Shown: positions 8,493-18,511 of the stretch, piece after piece
Layout: each line of letters starts with the position of its first letter
Numbering within the stretch: position 1 is the stretch's first letter
Assembly: GCA_963812085.1 (NCBI GenBank)
Contig: CAWETL010000003.1
Coordinates: forward strand, 620,001-684,000
Length of the DNA: 64,000 nucleotides
Source of the DNA: SPDF01 sp963812085
GTDB lineage: Bacteria; Gemmatimonadota; Gemmatimonadetes; Gemmatimonadales; GWC2-71-9
Direction: 5' to 3'
Notes under the pieces: model-generated
Told to the model about the DNA's origin: nothing
The model's input: the letters and a program-made list of their open reading frames with translations, nothing else
The model's database searches: none
Position numbers and translations under genes: made by a program

Positions 8493-8580
8493 TTTGTCAT
8501 TGCGAGGCCACGGAGTGGCCGAAGCAATCTCGATCCAGATTGCTTCGTCGGCCCCAGGGGGCCTCCTCGCAATGACAGAA
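8493..8580. repeat. Dispersed palindromic repeat, copy 1 (between convergent genes)
   Basis: The ends are perfect inverted repeats: TGTCATTGCGAGG (8495-8507) against CCTCGCAATGACA (8565-8577). A second inner palindrome, GAAGCAATCT...AGATTGCTTC, sits in the middle, so the element can fold into a long two-part hairpin. A second copy, in the opposite orientation, lies at 46794-46884. Both fill the gap between two genes that converge, so a role as a bidirectional terminator or REP-like element is plausible. Confidence 0.85.
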
Positions 8581-8609
8581 GGGGGCGGCTCCGGCGCCTG
8601 CGGAGCCTT

Positions 8610-9656
8610 CTAGTTGTGATCCATGTGTTCGTGGTCCATTCCGCCCGACGGCTTCCCGATCATCTCCAGCATCTCGATGTCCATCACGATGTCCGGGTCC
8701 TTCGGATCCAGCTTCGGCCAGGCGGCATAGTTATCGGGCACGAACGCCCCGGCGAGCAGTCCCATCGCGCCCTTGGGAATCATCTTGCCGGTCGGGTTGT
8801 CGTAATCGGCCCGAACCCGGTACTTCCTCCCCGCCTCGAGCTTCAGTCCGTCTCCCCGGACACCGTAGTACTTCCGCGGCATCGAGATCAGCATCCCCGC
8901 CGAATCGGTCTTCGCGTCGAGGCGGATGATGGTCTTTCCGGTCTCCACGTCCTCCAGCGACACGAACTTGGCGTAGTCGTGCGCGTGACCGCCGACCGCG
9001 AGGAGTCGCCCGCCGAGCGGCAGCGTGAACTCATAGGTCTTGGACGACGGACCGGCCGGGAGGTCGTAGGAGTCGGTCTCCATGTCGTAGCTGACGTCCA
9101 TGTAGAGCGGCAGGACGTCCTGCGGGCGGGGGGCCAGGTTCTTGGGGCTCCATTTGAGCCGGACCGTCAGGTAGGCACCGGTAATGTCGGCGGGGCCGGT
9201 GTTGTTCCACGCCGCGTACATGGCCAGCCGGTAGCCCGCCGACATCGGGAGCCCGATCGACTTGGGCACCACGACGCTGCCGGTCTCCGCGCCGGCGGCG
9301 AGCATCCGTTCCACGGCGGGGTAGAGCAGCTGGCGGCGGTCGAAATTCATCACGTTGATGTGGTGCACCATCCGGGTGTCCAGCGGCCGCCCGGCGCTGT
9401 CGGCCAGCTCGACGTCGAATCCGCGGAACCAGGCAGCCATCGGCCACTCGAACTGGAGGAGCGGCGTCGTGGTGCCCTCCATCTGGTGCATCATCCCGTG
9501 GTCCATCTCCTTCGGCATGTGCCGGATCAGGAACGGACCGGCGGTGACGACGATTTCCTTCTTCGAGGAGTCGACGGTCACCTTCAGGCTCGGCGCGGTG
9601 TCGGCCACGGAGTGCGCCAGCAGGGCGGGGAGGAGCAGCAGGGCGGGGCTCACCAT
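8610..9656 (-). CDS. Secreted protein with PHM-like copper-site histidine motifs
   Basis: The 348-residue exported protein has a signal peptide (about residues 1-18). It resembles the fold of copper type II ascorbate-dependent monooxygenases (PHM/DBH class) in its metal motifs. A His-His pair, MVHHINVMNF, lies at residues 98-99 and an HxH motif, GGHAHDY, at residues 224-226. The spacing is close to that between the CuA pair and the CuB HxH of PHM. A third CuA His is not obvious. The chain is also Met/His-rich after residue 45 (MDHGMMHQM) and at its C-terminus (MDHEHMDHN), which suits copper binding or delivery. The gene stands alone on the - strand, convergent with the NlpC/P60 gene. Function is inferred; it could instead be a non-enzymatic copper-binding lectin-like protein. 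Confidence 0.6.
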   Translation of the reverse strand: MVSPALLLLPALLAHSVADTAPSLKVTVDSSKKEIVVTAGPFLIRHMPKEMDHGMMHQMEGTTTPLLQFEWPMAAWFRGFDVELADSAGRPLDTRMVHHINVMNFDRRQLLYPAVERMLAAGAETGSVVVPKSIGLPMSAGYRLAMYAAWNNTGPADITGAYLTVRLKWSPKNLAPRPQDVLPLYMDVSYDMETDSYDLPAGPSSKTYEFTLPLGGRLLAVGGHAHDYAKFVSLEDVETGKTIIRLDAKTDSAGMLISMPRKYYGVRGDGLKLEAGRKYRVRADYDNPTGKMIPKGAMGLLAGAFVPDNYAAWPKLDPKDPDIVMDIEMLEMIGKPSGGMDHEHMDHN

Positions 9657-9869
9657 GATTCGGTCCGGTTCGAGACGGGTTGAGGAACGCGCGGGGGGAA
9701 GGATAGCGGGAGCCCGGGTGGGAGAAAAGCGCGGGCGTGCCCCCGAGAGCTCGCCGATGGCAGCCGGGTGTCAGCCTGACTCGTGAGCGGCGCGGTGGAG
9801 CAGGGTATTTTCTGCCAAACTGGCTTATCACTCCGGCCCGCCGATTGCTAAACCGGCGGCCGCGGCCGC

Positions 9870-9897
9870 TTGACATCGGCCTGGTTCGGATTACGTT
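9870..9897 (+). promoter_or_regulatory. groESL promoter
   Basis: TTGACA (9870-9875) and TACGTT (9892-9897) are 16 bases apart, giving a transcript start near 9904, immediately before the CIRCE operator. The rest of the 331-base gap (9657-9869) shows no gene or clear signal. Confidence 0.65.
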
Positions 9898-9906
9898 TCC
9901 CGTGTT

Positions 9907-9933
9907 CTGGCACTCCACAAGTCAGAGTGCCAA
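9907..9933 (+). promoter_or_regulatory. CIRCE operator (HrcA binding site)
   Basis: The inverted repeat CTGGCACTC, 9 bases, GAGTGCCAA matches the CIRCE consensus TTAGCACTC-N9-GAGTGCTAA. Its place just after the promoter and before groES is where HrcA represses chaperonin transcription until heat stress. The arms differ from the consensus at two to three outer bases. Confidence 0.92.
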
Positions 9934-9987
9934 TATGTTGTAAAACAAGCACTTATACCAACCCTTCCAAGTTGCTGGAGGCAGGCG

Positions 9988-10302
9988 ATGTCCACTGCGA
10001 CCAAGAGCAAGCCAAAGCTCAGCATCAAGCCGCTCGAAGATCGTGTCGTGATCATGCCCTCCGAGGATTCGGAGACGATGCGTGGCGGGCTGTACATCCC
10101 CGATACGGCCAAGGAAAAGCCGACCCAGGGCGACGTGATCGCCGTCGGGCCCGGCCGGATGGACAAGGGCACCCGGGTTCCGATGGAGCTCTCCGTGGGC
10201 GACAAGGTCATCTACGGCAAGTACAGCGGCACCCCGTTCCAGCTCGGCGACGACGAAGTGATCATCATCAAGGCCTCGGACATCCTCGCCAAGATCGGCT
10301 GA
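9988..10302 (+). CDS. groES: Co-chaperonin GroES
   Basis: GroES is the 10-kDa heptameric lid of the GroEL folding chamber. The 104-residue sequence has the classic start LSIKPLEDRVVIMP, the mobile loop region ETMRGGLYIPDTAKEKP and the GDKVIYGKYSGT beta segment. A GGAGG ribosome site lies 6 bases before the ATG. It is the first gene of groES-groEL (31 bases apart) under the CIRCE element upstream. Confidence 0.98.
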   Translation: MSTATKSKPKLSIKPLEDRVVIMPSEDSETMRGGLYIPDTAKEKPTQGDVIAVGPGRMDKGTRVPMELSVGDKVIYGKYSGTPFQLGDDEVIIIKASDILAKIG

Positions 10303-10333
10303 GCGTCCGACACCCCCATAGGAGATTCGCATC

Positions 10334-11965
<1,632 letters not shown>

Positions 11966-11990
11966 CCCCACCCACGACGCGGGAACAAGG

Positions 11991-12022
11991 CGGGCGCACT
12001 CCGGTGCGCCCGTCTTGCTTTT
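11991..12022 (+). terminator. Intrinsic terminator after groEL
   Basis: A 9-bp G+C-rich stem (11991-11999 with 12004-12012) with a TCCG loop is followed by TCTTGCTTTT. It ends the groESL transcript. Confidence 0.88.
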
Positions 12023-12070
12023 CCGGGCTGGTCCCTGTGCGGGGCGCCGCCGTGCTGCTATTTTTGCCCC

Positions 12071-12493
12071 ATGATCACTCGACGGCTCCGGGCCCTTCGG
12101 ATCGCGCGCCTGGCCCTCCCGCTCCTCGGCGTGGCGCTCCTGCTCCCGGCGGCGGCCTTCTCGCAGAGCACGAAGGCCGATACGGCGGGCATCCAGGGGA
12201 CGTGGCGGGTGGACGCCGCCTCGGTTACGGGGAACGGTCCGCGCGAGGTGATCATCCGCGCCGACAGCAGCGCGTCCTGGGGCAAGGAGACGGTCCGCTG
12301 GCGGCTTCCCGAGAGCGGCAAGATCATGATCGCGCTGGGCGGGGAGTGGGAGACCTACCGGATGAAGCTCAAGGGCGCCAAGCTCACCCTTTCCGGCGGA
12401 GACCTGAGCGAGCCGATCACGCTCAAGCGCACCGGCCCCCCGACGCCGCGCCCCGCGGACATCCCGATCCCGCCGGACCCCGACACCCAGTAG
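12071..12493 (+). CDS. Small secreted protein, function unknown
   Basis: The 140-residue protein has a clear signal peptide (about residues 1-33, ending AAAFSQ). The beta-rich mature part of about 105 residues contains GTWRVDAASV and WRLPESGKIMI, the pattern of lipocalin-like or META-type small barrels with a GTW start. A Pro-rich tail (TPRPADIPIPPDPDTQ) closes it. No catalytic motif is seen. TATTTT lies 6 bases before the ATG with no ribosome site, so the transcript may be leaderless. It stands alone between two terminators. Confidence 0.65.
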   Translation: MITRRLRALRIARLALPLLGVALLLPAAAFSQSTKADTAGIQGTWRVDAASVTGNGPREVIIRADSSASWGKETVRWRLPESGKIMIALGGEWETYRMKLKGAKLTLSGGDLSEPITLKRTGPPTPRPADIPIPPDPDTQ

Positions 12494-12540
12494 GCCGCTC
12501 GAGGCCACGGCATTTCGCGGAATGCTGGAATGGCACCCAG

Positions 12541-12568
12541 GAGCGACCTTCGGGTCGCTCTTCTTATT
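12541..12568 (+). terminator. Intrinsic terminator with UUCG tetraloop
   Basis: The stem GAGCGACC/GGTCGCTC (8 bp, 12541-12548 with 12553-12560) closes on a TTCG loop and is followed by a T-rich tail, TTCTTATT. It ends the transcript of the small secreted protein. Confidence 0.85.
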
Positions 12569-12722
12569 GCTGTCATATCGCGATGTGCTACAACTGATTA
12601 CGGTCGGCATCTAAAGTAATTTCTAGCTGGACTGAAGCTTGCCACTTGGGGAGGTCATCTGCCGCCCGTTGACCGGTGCCGCTTGGCCGGAACGAAGCGG
12701 TTTTCCCTTCCTGGAGGACTAC

Positions 12723-13370
12723 ATGCGGGTCCCTCACTTGCGGCTCGTTTGGCTCGGGCTCGCGCTGGCGCTAGTCTCGAGCGCGCCGCTCTCGGCCCAG
12801 GTCCACTTCACCCCGACGGTTGGCGCCTACCTGCCGACCTCCAATCTCGTCGACGTGGTGCTGGGCACCGACAGCATCGCCAACATCAAGCAGGACGTCG
12901 GGCTGGCGCTCGGCGCCAGTCTCGGCGTCGGGCTCGGCTCGCGCGTGGGGCTGAATTTCGCGGGATCCTACGTGCCGAGCCAGCTGAGCGGCACGGTGAC
13001 CGGCGCCGGAACGTTCACCCAGTCGGACGCCAACCTCTTCTTCGGCAACGCGAACGTCACCTTCTACGTGGTGCGGCCGAGCAGCCCGGTCTGGCTCGCG
13101 CTGATGGGCGGCGGCAGCGTCGTGAACCGGAGCGGCGCGGCGTACCAGGGCGTGACGGGCACCACCGATTACGGCGGCGTGTTCGGCGCCACTGTCGGCT
13201 TCAATCTCGGGCTCCTGAGCCTGAATCTGTCGGCGACGGACTACGCGTATGCCGCGCAGTTCGTGAAGGACGGCCTCAGCACCGCGAGCATGAACCAGAA
13301 CGACATCCTGCTCGGATTGGGGCTGGGGATGCCGTTGGGCGGAAAGCGGTCGCAGGCGCTGCAGAACTAG
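12723..13370 (+). CDS. Outer-membrane beta-barrel protein
   Basis: The 215-residue product has a signal peptide (residues 1-26, ending SAQ) followed by alternating Gly/aromatic beta-strand sequence. An example is the opening VHFTPTVGAYLPTSNLV, a common start of small 8-strand outer-membrane barrels. Strands rich in G-x-G-x-G pairs run to the end, but no terminal Phe is present (the tail is RSQALQN). GGAGG lies 6 bases before the ATG at 12723, which also gives a clean signal peptide. Longer upstream starts would not. The cargo or function is unknown; it could be a structural porin-like protein. Confidence 0.72.
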   Translation: MRVPHLRLVWLGLALALVSSAPLSAQVHFTPTVGAYLPTSNLVDVVLGTDSIANIKQDVGLALGASLGVGLGSRVGLNFAGSYVPSQLSGTVTGAGTFTQSDANLFFGNANVTFYVVRPSSPVWLALMGGGSVVNRSGAAYQGVTGTTDYGGVFGATVGFNLGLLSLNLSATDYAYAAQFVKDGLSTASMNQNDILLGLGLGMPLGGKRSQALQN

Positions 13371-13391
13371 GCGGCGGCGGATTGCTGCTGT

Positions 13392-13421
13392 GACGGGGGC
13401 GGCCGAACGGTCGCCCCCGTC
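13392..13421. terminator. Strong hairpin between convergent genes
   Basis: The sequence folds into a near-perfect stem of about 14 bp (10 perfect outer pairs, 13392-13401 with 13412-13421) with a tiny AA loop. No T-run follows on either side. It separates the outer-membrane gene from the convergent glycosyltransferase and could slow polymerase from both directions. Confidence 0.55.
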
Positions 13422-13427
13422 GTGCGT

Positions 13428-14973
13428 TCAGTGCCGGAAGCGAAGCGAGGGCCAGACGGCCTGCACCGTCGTCCGTGGCCGTCGGGCGACGAGCACCTTG
13501 AGATCCATTTCCTCATGGACGGCCCACCGATTGGTGAACTCGGCCGCCACGACGACTGAATCCGCGAATTTCTGGAGCCCCTCGGGCTCCTCCCCGAGCG
13601 TGACGACGACCTCGCCAGGAAGCATCCCCGGTCCGAAGAACCAGTATGTGCCCGCGGCACAGATGGCCGGAGGCAGCCCGAGCGCCGGGCCGTAGAGGTC
13701 CAGTGCGCCCGCCTCGCCATAGTTGTCTGCGACGACGATTGCCTTTGCCCGCTCGTCTTCGGGCAGTGCCTTGTAGACCCGGGCCACCTCCTCCGCCTGC
13801 TCCTTCCATCCCAGCATGTCCGCGTAGTCCTGCGGGAGTGGCAGCACGTCGCCCATGTTGGTCGTAACGGCTGCCCCGACTCCCGCCCGTGCCGCGTAGC
13901 GCGCCATGACGGGCGGCGGCAGGAGGGGAAGCCCGAAGGGCAGCGCGGCGATGCCGAACAGCACGATCGCCGTCACGGTGCCCCAGCGGAGGCTCCTGGT
14001 CCAGCGCAGGCCGCTCGCCGACTCCACCGCGACGGCCCCGGCCGCCCAGAGCGCCGGATAGATCGGGCCGATGTAGTACGGTTTGCCCCGGAGCATCGCC
14101 AGGAGCACAAAGCTCGCGAGGGTCGAGACCCCCAGGATCCGCGCGCTGCGCAACCGTGGCGAAGCGAGGAGCGCCCAGGCGCCGATCGCCGCAAGGAGCA
14201 CCGCGGGGCCCAGCAGGAGTTGTCCAGAGAAAAAGTCACGGACACCGATCCGGACGAGCTGGGTGGACTGCAGGTCGCCGATCTGGTCGCGGACCGGCCA
14301 GCCCAGGCGCACCTGGCCGACGATGCTCGCAGAGCCGACGAGGAGCGCGGCGGCGACGGCCAGCCAGGGGTACGGGGTCACAAGGCGACGGCGCCACTCC
14401 GGCAGGGAGAGCGCGCCCACGAGCACGCCGACGCCGAAGAAGCCGACGCTGAACTTGGTCAGCAGGCCGAGGCCGACCGTGATGGCCGCCAACGCCCACC
14501 AGCGCGGCCGGTTCTCCGCCGACAGGAGGAGCAGCGACGCGTACCCCACGGTCCACCACAACTGATCGAAGACCACCGGCTGAAACAGCGTGCCGCTCCG
14601 GAGGAACAGCGGACTCGCCGCCACTGCGAGCGCCGCTGTGCCCTGTGCCCAGGGGCCGCCACCCATTCGCCGTGCCATCCAGCGCGGAGAGCAGGATCAT
14701 CGCCGACGACGCGATCGCCGGGGCCAGCCGCACGCTCCAGGGCGCGAGACCGCCCCCGAGCCATTGGGTCAGGCGGGCCACGGCGGCGATGAAGGGGGGA
14801 AAGTCCATTCGCCACCACTGGAGATGGCGGCCCATGGCGAGGTACAGCAGCTCGTCCCGGTGAAACTCGTAGGGACCGGCGGCGTTGACGGCGACATGCA
14901 CCGCCAGCGCGGCGAAGGCCAGCCACCAGGCGACCGGCGCGAGCGCACGCTGTCTCGACAGCGGGGATGTCAT
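13428..14973 (-). pseudogene. ArnT/PMT-like membrane glycosyltransferase, frame broken by a one-base insertion
   Basis: Two overlapping frames together encode one GT39/GT83-like polytopic glycosyltransferase of about 514 residues. The first frame (from ATG at 14973) carries the catalytic first-loop motif GPYEFHRDELLYLAMGRH, whose Asp-Glu is the usual active-site pair. It goes wrong after ASSAMILLSAL. The second frame resumes at once with ARRMGGGPWAQGTAALAV near 14678 and runs through about ten hydrophobic segments to 13428. Removing one base near 14679 restores the whole protein. Such enzymes use polyprenyl-phosphate sugars to modify lipids, proteins or polysaccharides. An assembly error is more likely than true decay, since both halves are intact. 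Confidence 0.75.
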
Positions 14974-14977
14974 TCGC

Positions 14978-15790
14978 TCAGGCGGTGAACTCGGCCGGCA
15001 GGCGAGGCGGGTGGATCGGCAGCGTGAAGGGGCCGGTGGCGCCGGCCTGCCGCGCCACGTGCAACTCCCCGCCGAAGCCCGCCGTGGCGAGTGCCGGCGC
15101 GACCGTCTCCCGGGCGTGCTGCTCGGTGTTGCAGCGTTCGCTCAGGTGCGCGAGCACGACCACGGACAGGCCGGGATGCACCAGGTCCGCCAGCAGCTCG
15201 GCCGCGGCGCGGTTGGACAGGTGCCCACCGGCGCCCGCGATCCGCTGCTGGACCACGGGGGGATAGCCGCTGGTCCGCAGCAGCACGTCGTCGTGATTGG
15301 CCTCCAGCACGAGCGCCGTGTGGCCCCGGAGGAGGTAGCGGACCGCGGCGGTCGGCCGCCCGAGGTCGTAGGCGATGCCGATGCTCGCCGCGCCCTCGGA
15401 CGCGACCGCGAGCGCCAGCGGTTCCGCGGCGTCGTGGCTGGTCAGGGCGGCTTCGATGCGGAAGGGCCCCGCCTCCGCGGCGCTGGTCATCGTGAGGGGG
15501 ACGTGGTGGGTGCCACCGGCGCGCCCGCGGAGCCGCTCCCAGGTGCCGGGGCTGCAAAGCACCGGCACCTTGAGCTGGCGCGCGAGGAGCAGGGCGCCGC
15601 TGGCGTGATCGCCGTGCTCGTGCGTGAGCGCGATGCCGGCGACGGCGTCGAGCGCCACGTCGGCGTCCGCCGCACGGCGGAGGATCTCGCGGGCGCTGAA
15701 CCCGGCGTCCACCAGCAGGGTGGCGCCGTTCACCGTGATCGCGAGCGCGTTGCCTTTCGATCCCGATCCGAGAACGACGAGCCGGGTCAC
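14978..15790 (-). CDS. MBL-fold metallohydrolase, YycJ/WalJ-like
   Basis: This metallo-beta-lactamase-fold hydrolase has 270 residues. After the strand RLVVLGSGSKGNALAI comes the metal-binding LTHEHGDHASG. The later LVLEANHDDVLL and GHLSNRAAAELL are the late signatures of the YycJ (WalJ) group, which is linked to cell-wall and DNA-replication coordination in Firmicutes. Its substrate is not established. The GTG start overlaps the stop of the upstream GlmU-like gene (GTGA), and its stop lies 4 bases before the glycosyltransferase start, so the three are one - strand operon. Confidence 0.82.
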   Translation of the reverse strand: MTRLVVLGSGSKGNALAITVNGATLLVDAGFSAREILRRAADADVALDAVAGIALTHEHGDHASGALLLARQLKVPVLCSPGTWERLRGRAGGTHHVPLTMTSAAEAGPFRIEAALTSHDAAEPLALAVASEGAASIGIAYDLGRPTAAVRYLLRGHTALVLEANHDDVLLRTSGYPPVVQQRIAGAGGHLSNRAAAELLADLVHPGLSVVVLAHLSERCNTEQHARETVAPALATAGFGGELHVARQAGATGPFTLPIHPPRLPAEFTA

Positions 15791-16963
15791 GATCCGGCGT
15801 GGCGGCGGAAGAGCGCAGTCAGGCCGGCCGCGCGGGCCGGCGTGAACTCGACCTGCCGGCGCGGCAGGACCCGTTCGGCGATTCGCAGGAATCCCTCTTC
15901 CGTCAGCCGTTCTCCGCCCACGGCGCCCCACGCGAACGGCGGCACGTACTTGCCCGGCGCGCCGCCGAAGACGTTGGCCCCGGCGCCGATCACGGTACCG
16001 GTGCCGAGCAGGGTCCCGATGGCGGTCTTGGCGTGGTCGCCGATGAGGCTGCCGAGGAACTGGCGATCGGTCTCGATGCGGACGCCGGCCGGCTCGAGGC
16101 GCACGGTGCCGTAGGTGTTCTTGAGGTTGGAGGTCGTCGTCCCCGCGCCGAGGTTGACCCATAGGCCCGAGGACGCTGTGCCCGACGAAGCCGTCGTGTG
16201 ACTTGCTGGCGTATCCCTGGAACACCGAGGACGTCACCTCGCCCCGTACCCGGCACTGGGGCCCGAAGACGGATCCCCGCACCTCCCCGCCGTAGACGAT
16301 GGTCTGGGGCCCGACGTAGAGCGGACCGACGAGCCGGCTGCCGCTCCGGATCTCGGATCCCTCGTCGAGGACGATCGCGCCGCCCCGTGTGTCGAACACC
16401 ACCCCCGGCTCGACGAACGCGCCGAGCAACACGATCTCCGAGGGCTCCCCGATGACGATGGAGCCGTCCGGGACAGGGTCGCCCCCGGCGGCGACGAAGT
16501 CGGCGCAGTCCGCGGGAAGGAGGTGTTCCAGCGCGGTGAGGAGATCGAACGCGCCGTGGAGCAGGATCCCGTCCACTTCTTGCGCTTCTCCATCATCGTG
16601 CGGGCCTTCCCAGCGCGCGCCGGCCTCGACCAGCCAGGCCACCGTGACCCCCTCGTGCGTCAGCCGCGCGACGCCGGCGTCGAGTTCCACCGGGACGCCG
16701 GACGGGGCGAACCAGCTGGCCGCGACGAAACAGGGCCCGTCGATCGCCCCCGGTGCTCGGACCGGCGGCTCGGCCCCTTCGTGGAATCCCGCCACGTGGT
16801 CGCCGAGGATGCCGACCGCTTCGCTGCCCAGAATCGCTTCCCACCGTTCCCGGATCCGCCAGACACCGGCCCGCAGTTCGGCCAGCGGCCGGACACCGGC
16901 GAACGGCGCCCACGCCGCGCCCGGGTCGGCCGGCTCGAGGAGGAAGAGTGGCGTGTCAGACAT
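15787..16963 (-). pseudogene. GlmU-like sugar nucleotidyl/acetyltransferase with left-handed beta-helix, frame broken
   Basis: Two frames join into one protein of about 391 residues. It resembles the short GlmU-type family of uridylyltransferase/acetyltransferase-like proteins found in Bacteroidota and relatives. The first frame (ATG at 16963) has an N-terminal domain and hexapeptide repeats up to VGHSVLGP. The second continues WVNLGAGTTTSNLKNTYG, IGDHAKTAIGTLLGTGTVIGA and VFGGAPGKYVPPFAWG, the typical coenzyme A-binding left-handed helix. One extra base near 16162 causes the break. It overlaps the mannose-1-phosphate guanylyltransferase by 8 bases, so a role in nucleotide-sugar supply is likely. 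Confidence 0.75.
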
Positions 16964-17981
16964 CGCGGGCCTCGGGAGGGAGGATGTCGAGCGCTTCCTT
17001 GAGATGGGCGGCTTCCGTGCGGTTCATCACGAGGATCCGGCCGTGCGCGCGCACCACCACGAGGTCGCGCACGCCGAAGAGGAGGATCGGGTCGCCGTCC
17101 GACCAGGCGATGCAGTCGGAGGAACGGAGCGCGTGGACGCCGCCCACGAAGACGTTGCCGTCGGCGTCCCGCGGCCGCACCCGGGCCAGCGACTCCCAGG
17201 TCCCGACGTCGTCCCAGCGGAACGCGCCGGCCACCACCGCGACGGCGTTGCTCCGCTCCAGCACCCCGACGTCGATGGAGATCGGGGTGACGTCGGCGAA
17301 GAACCGGGGCACGTCCCCGGCCTCCAGCGCGGCGAGCGCGGAGGCGAGTTCCGGCGTGTGCCGGACGACTTCGGCGCGCAGCCGCTCGGCGGTCCAGGCA
17401 AAGAGGCCGCTGTTCCAGAGCGCCCCCGCGGCGATCAGGTCCAGCGCCCGCGCGGCATCGGGCTTCTCGACGAAGCGCGCCACCCGCCGGGCCGTCTGGT
17501 CGAGGTCGGGGCCGGGCACGATGTAGCCGTAGCCGGTTTCCGGACGCGTGGGCACCATGCCGACCGTGACCAGCCGATCGTGCTTGCGCGCGCTCTCGAG
17601 CGCCAGCACGGCGGTGCGCCGGAACCCCTCGGCGTCGCCGATCGTCCAGTCGGCGTGCAGCGACAGGACCTCGGCGTCCGGGTCGCGGCGGTGTGCCTCG
17701 TGCGTGGCCCAGAGAAGGGCGGGGCCGGTGGAGGCGGCCCGGGGCTCGACGAGAATGTTGGCGGCCGGGAGTCCGAGCGCCTCCCGGAGCGGCCGGGCGA
17801 GCGCCTCGCCGGTCACGACGAGGACGTGCTCCGGTTCCACCAGGCCGGCGAGCCGGTCGATCGCCTCCTGCGCCGTCGAGCGCGGGCCCGCCAGCGGCAG
17901 CAACTGCTTGGGGTGGGCGGGCGTGCTCAGCGGCCAGAACCGCGAGCCGGAGCCGCCGGCGAGCAGGACGGCCCACCTCAT
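16956..17981 (-). CDS. manC: Mannose-1-phosphate guanylyltransferase
   Basis: The enzyme makes GDP-mannose from mannose-1-phosphate and GTP for glycan synthesis. The 341-residue product begins with the nucleotidyltransferase signature VLLAGGSGSRFWPLSTPAHPK. It continues with LVEPRAASTGPALLWA, LHADWTIGD, ETGYGYIVPG and FVEKPD, all characteristic of the GMP type. It lacks the C-terminal isomerase domain of bifunctional ManC/AlgA. It leads the - strand block (8-base overlap with the GlmU-like gene) whose products suit surface polysaccharide or lipid glycosylation. Confidence 0.9.
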   Translation of the reverse strand: MRWAVLLAGGSGSRFWPLSTPAHPKQLLPLAGPRSTAQEAIDRLAGLVEPEHVLVVTGEALARPLREALGLPAANILVEPRAASTGPALLWATHEAHRRDPDAEVLSLHADWTIGDAEGFRRTAVLALESARKHDRLVTVGMVPTRPETGYGYIVPGPDLDQTARRVARFVEKPDAARALDLIAAGALWNSGLFAWTAERLRAEVVRHTPELASALAALEAGDVPRFFADVTPISIDVGVLERSNAVAVVAGAFRWDDVGTWESLARVRPRDADGNVFVGGVHALRSSDCIAWSDGDPILLFGVRDLVVVRAHGRILVMNRTEAAHLKEALDILPPEARDV

Positions 17982-18044
17982 GCGCGGCGCCCGGCGCCGA
18001 TGCGGCGCGTCGGGAGGAAACGAATCAGGCTGGAAATGGGGGCC

Positions 18045-18395
18045 TCAGAGGAGCGCGGAGAGGGAATCGGTGTGTTCGGGCAGGGCAAAGAGCAACTCCC
18101 CGACGTTCACGTCACGGCGCACCAGCAGGAGGAGTGAGGCGCCCTGCCGCATCGGGTGGATGATCACGCGACCCGCGTCGTACTCGAGGACGCCGAGCTT
18201 GAGGGCGCCCTGCGCGGTCGCGCGGCCAAGCTGGAGCAGTTGCTGGAGCGCGGTGGAACCGACCGCGGCCAGTTCGTCCGCCGCCGGGTCGGCGCCGGCC
18301 TGCGCGACCGGCAGTCCGTCGTCGCTGAGCACGAGGACTCCAAGGACACCGGGGCGTGCGGCGAGGCTGTCGAGCAGGTCGGAAAGTGCGGACAT
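18045..18395 (-). CDS. Roadblock/LC7-domain protein
   Basis: The 116-residue protein fits a single Roadblock/LC7 fold (alpha-beta-beta-alpha-beta-beta-beta-alpha). It starts with a short helix (LSDLLDSLAARPGVLG), then VLVLSDDGLPVAQAG, the typical strand-turn-strand. A central helix (ADELAAVGSTALQQLLQLGRA) and late strands (GASLLLLVRRDVNVG) follow. In bacteria these proteins usually regulate small Ras-like GTPases of the MglA group. No GTPase gene is adjacent here, so the partner is unknown. It lies 63 bases upstream of the mannose enzyme on the same strand and may be co-transcribed. Confidence 0.8.
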   Translation of the reverse strand: MSALSDLLDSLAARPGVLGVLVLSDDGLPVAQAGADPAADELAAVGSTALQQLLQLGRATAQGALKLGVLEYDAGRVIIHPMRQGASLLLLVRRDVNVGELLFALPEHTDSLSALL

Positions 18396-18473
18396 CGGGC
18401 GGGCTCCGGGGCGGTGGTCGGGGCCCGCGGAACGTAGGTACCGAAACGGTCGAAGTCAAGAAACCACGGTGGG

Positions 18474-18502
18474 TTGACCCACTTCCTCCTCGCGGGTAAC
18501 CT
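18474..18502 (+). promoter_or_regulatory. Sigma70-type promoter for the 18512 lipoprotein
   Basis: TTGACC (18474-18479) and TAACCT (18497-18502) are separated by exactly 17 bases. The ATG is at 18512, so the predicted transcript start is only a few bases before the start codon. Confidence 0.65.
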
Positions 18503-18511
18503 TCCCGCCTC

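Noticed and set aside
14978..16963. A single 661-codon frame on the - strand reading through the GlmU-like gene into the MBL hydrolase
   Set aside because: The middle of the frame is Arg/Pro-rich out-of-frame translation; the conserved beta-helix sequence is in another frame and the hydrolase has its own GTG start. It is not a fusion protein.
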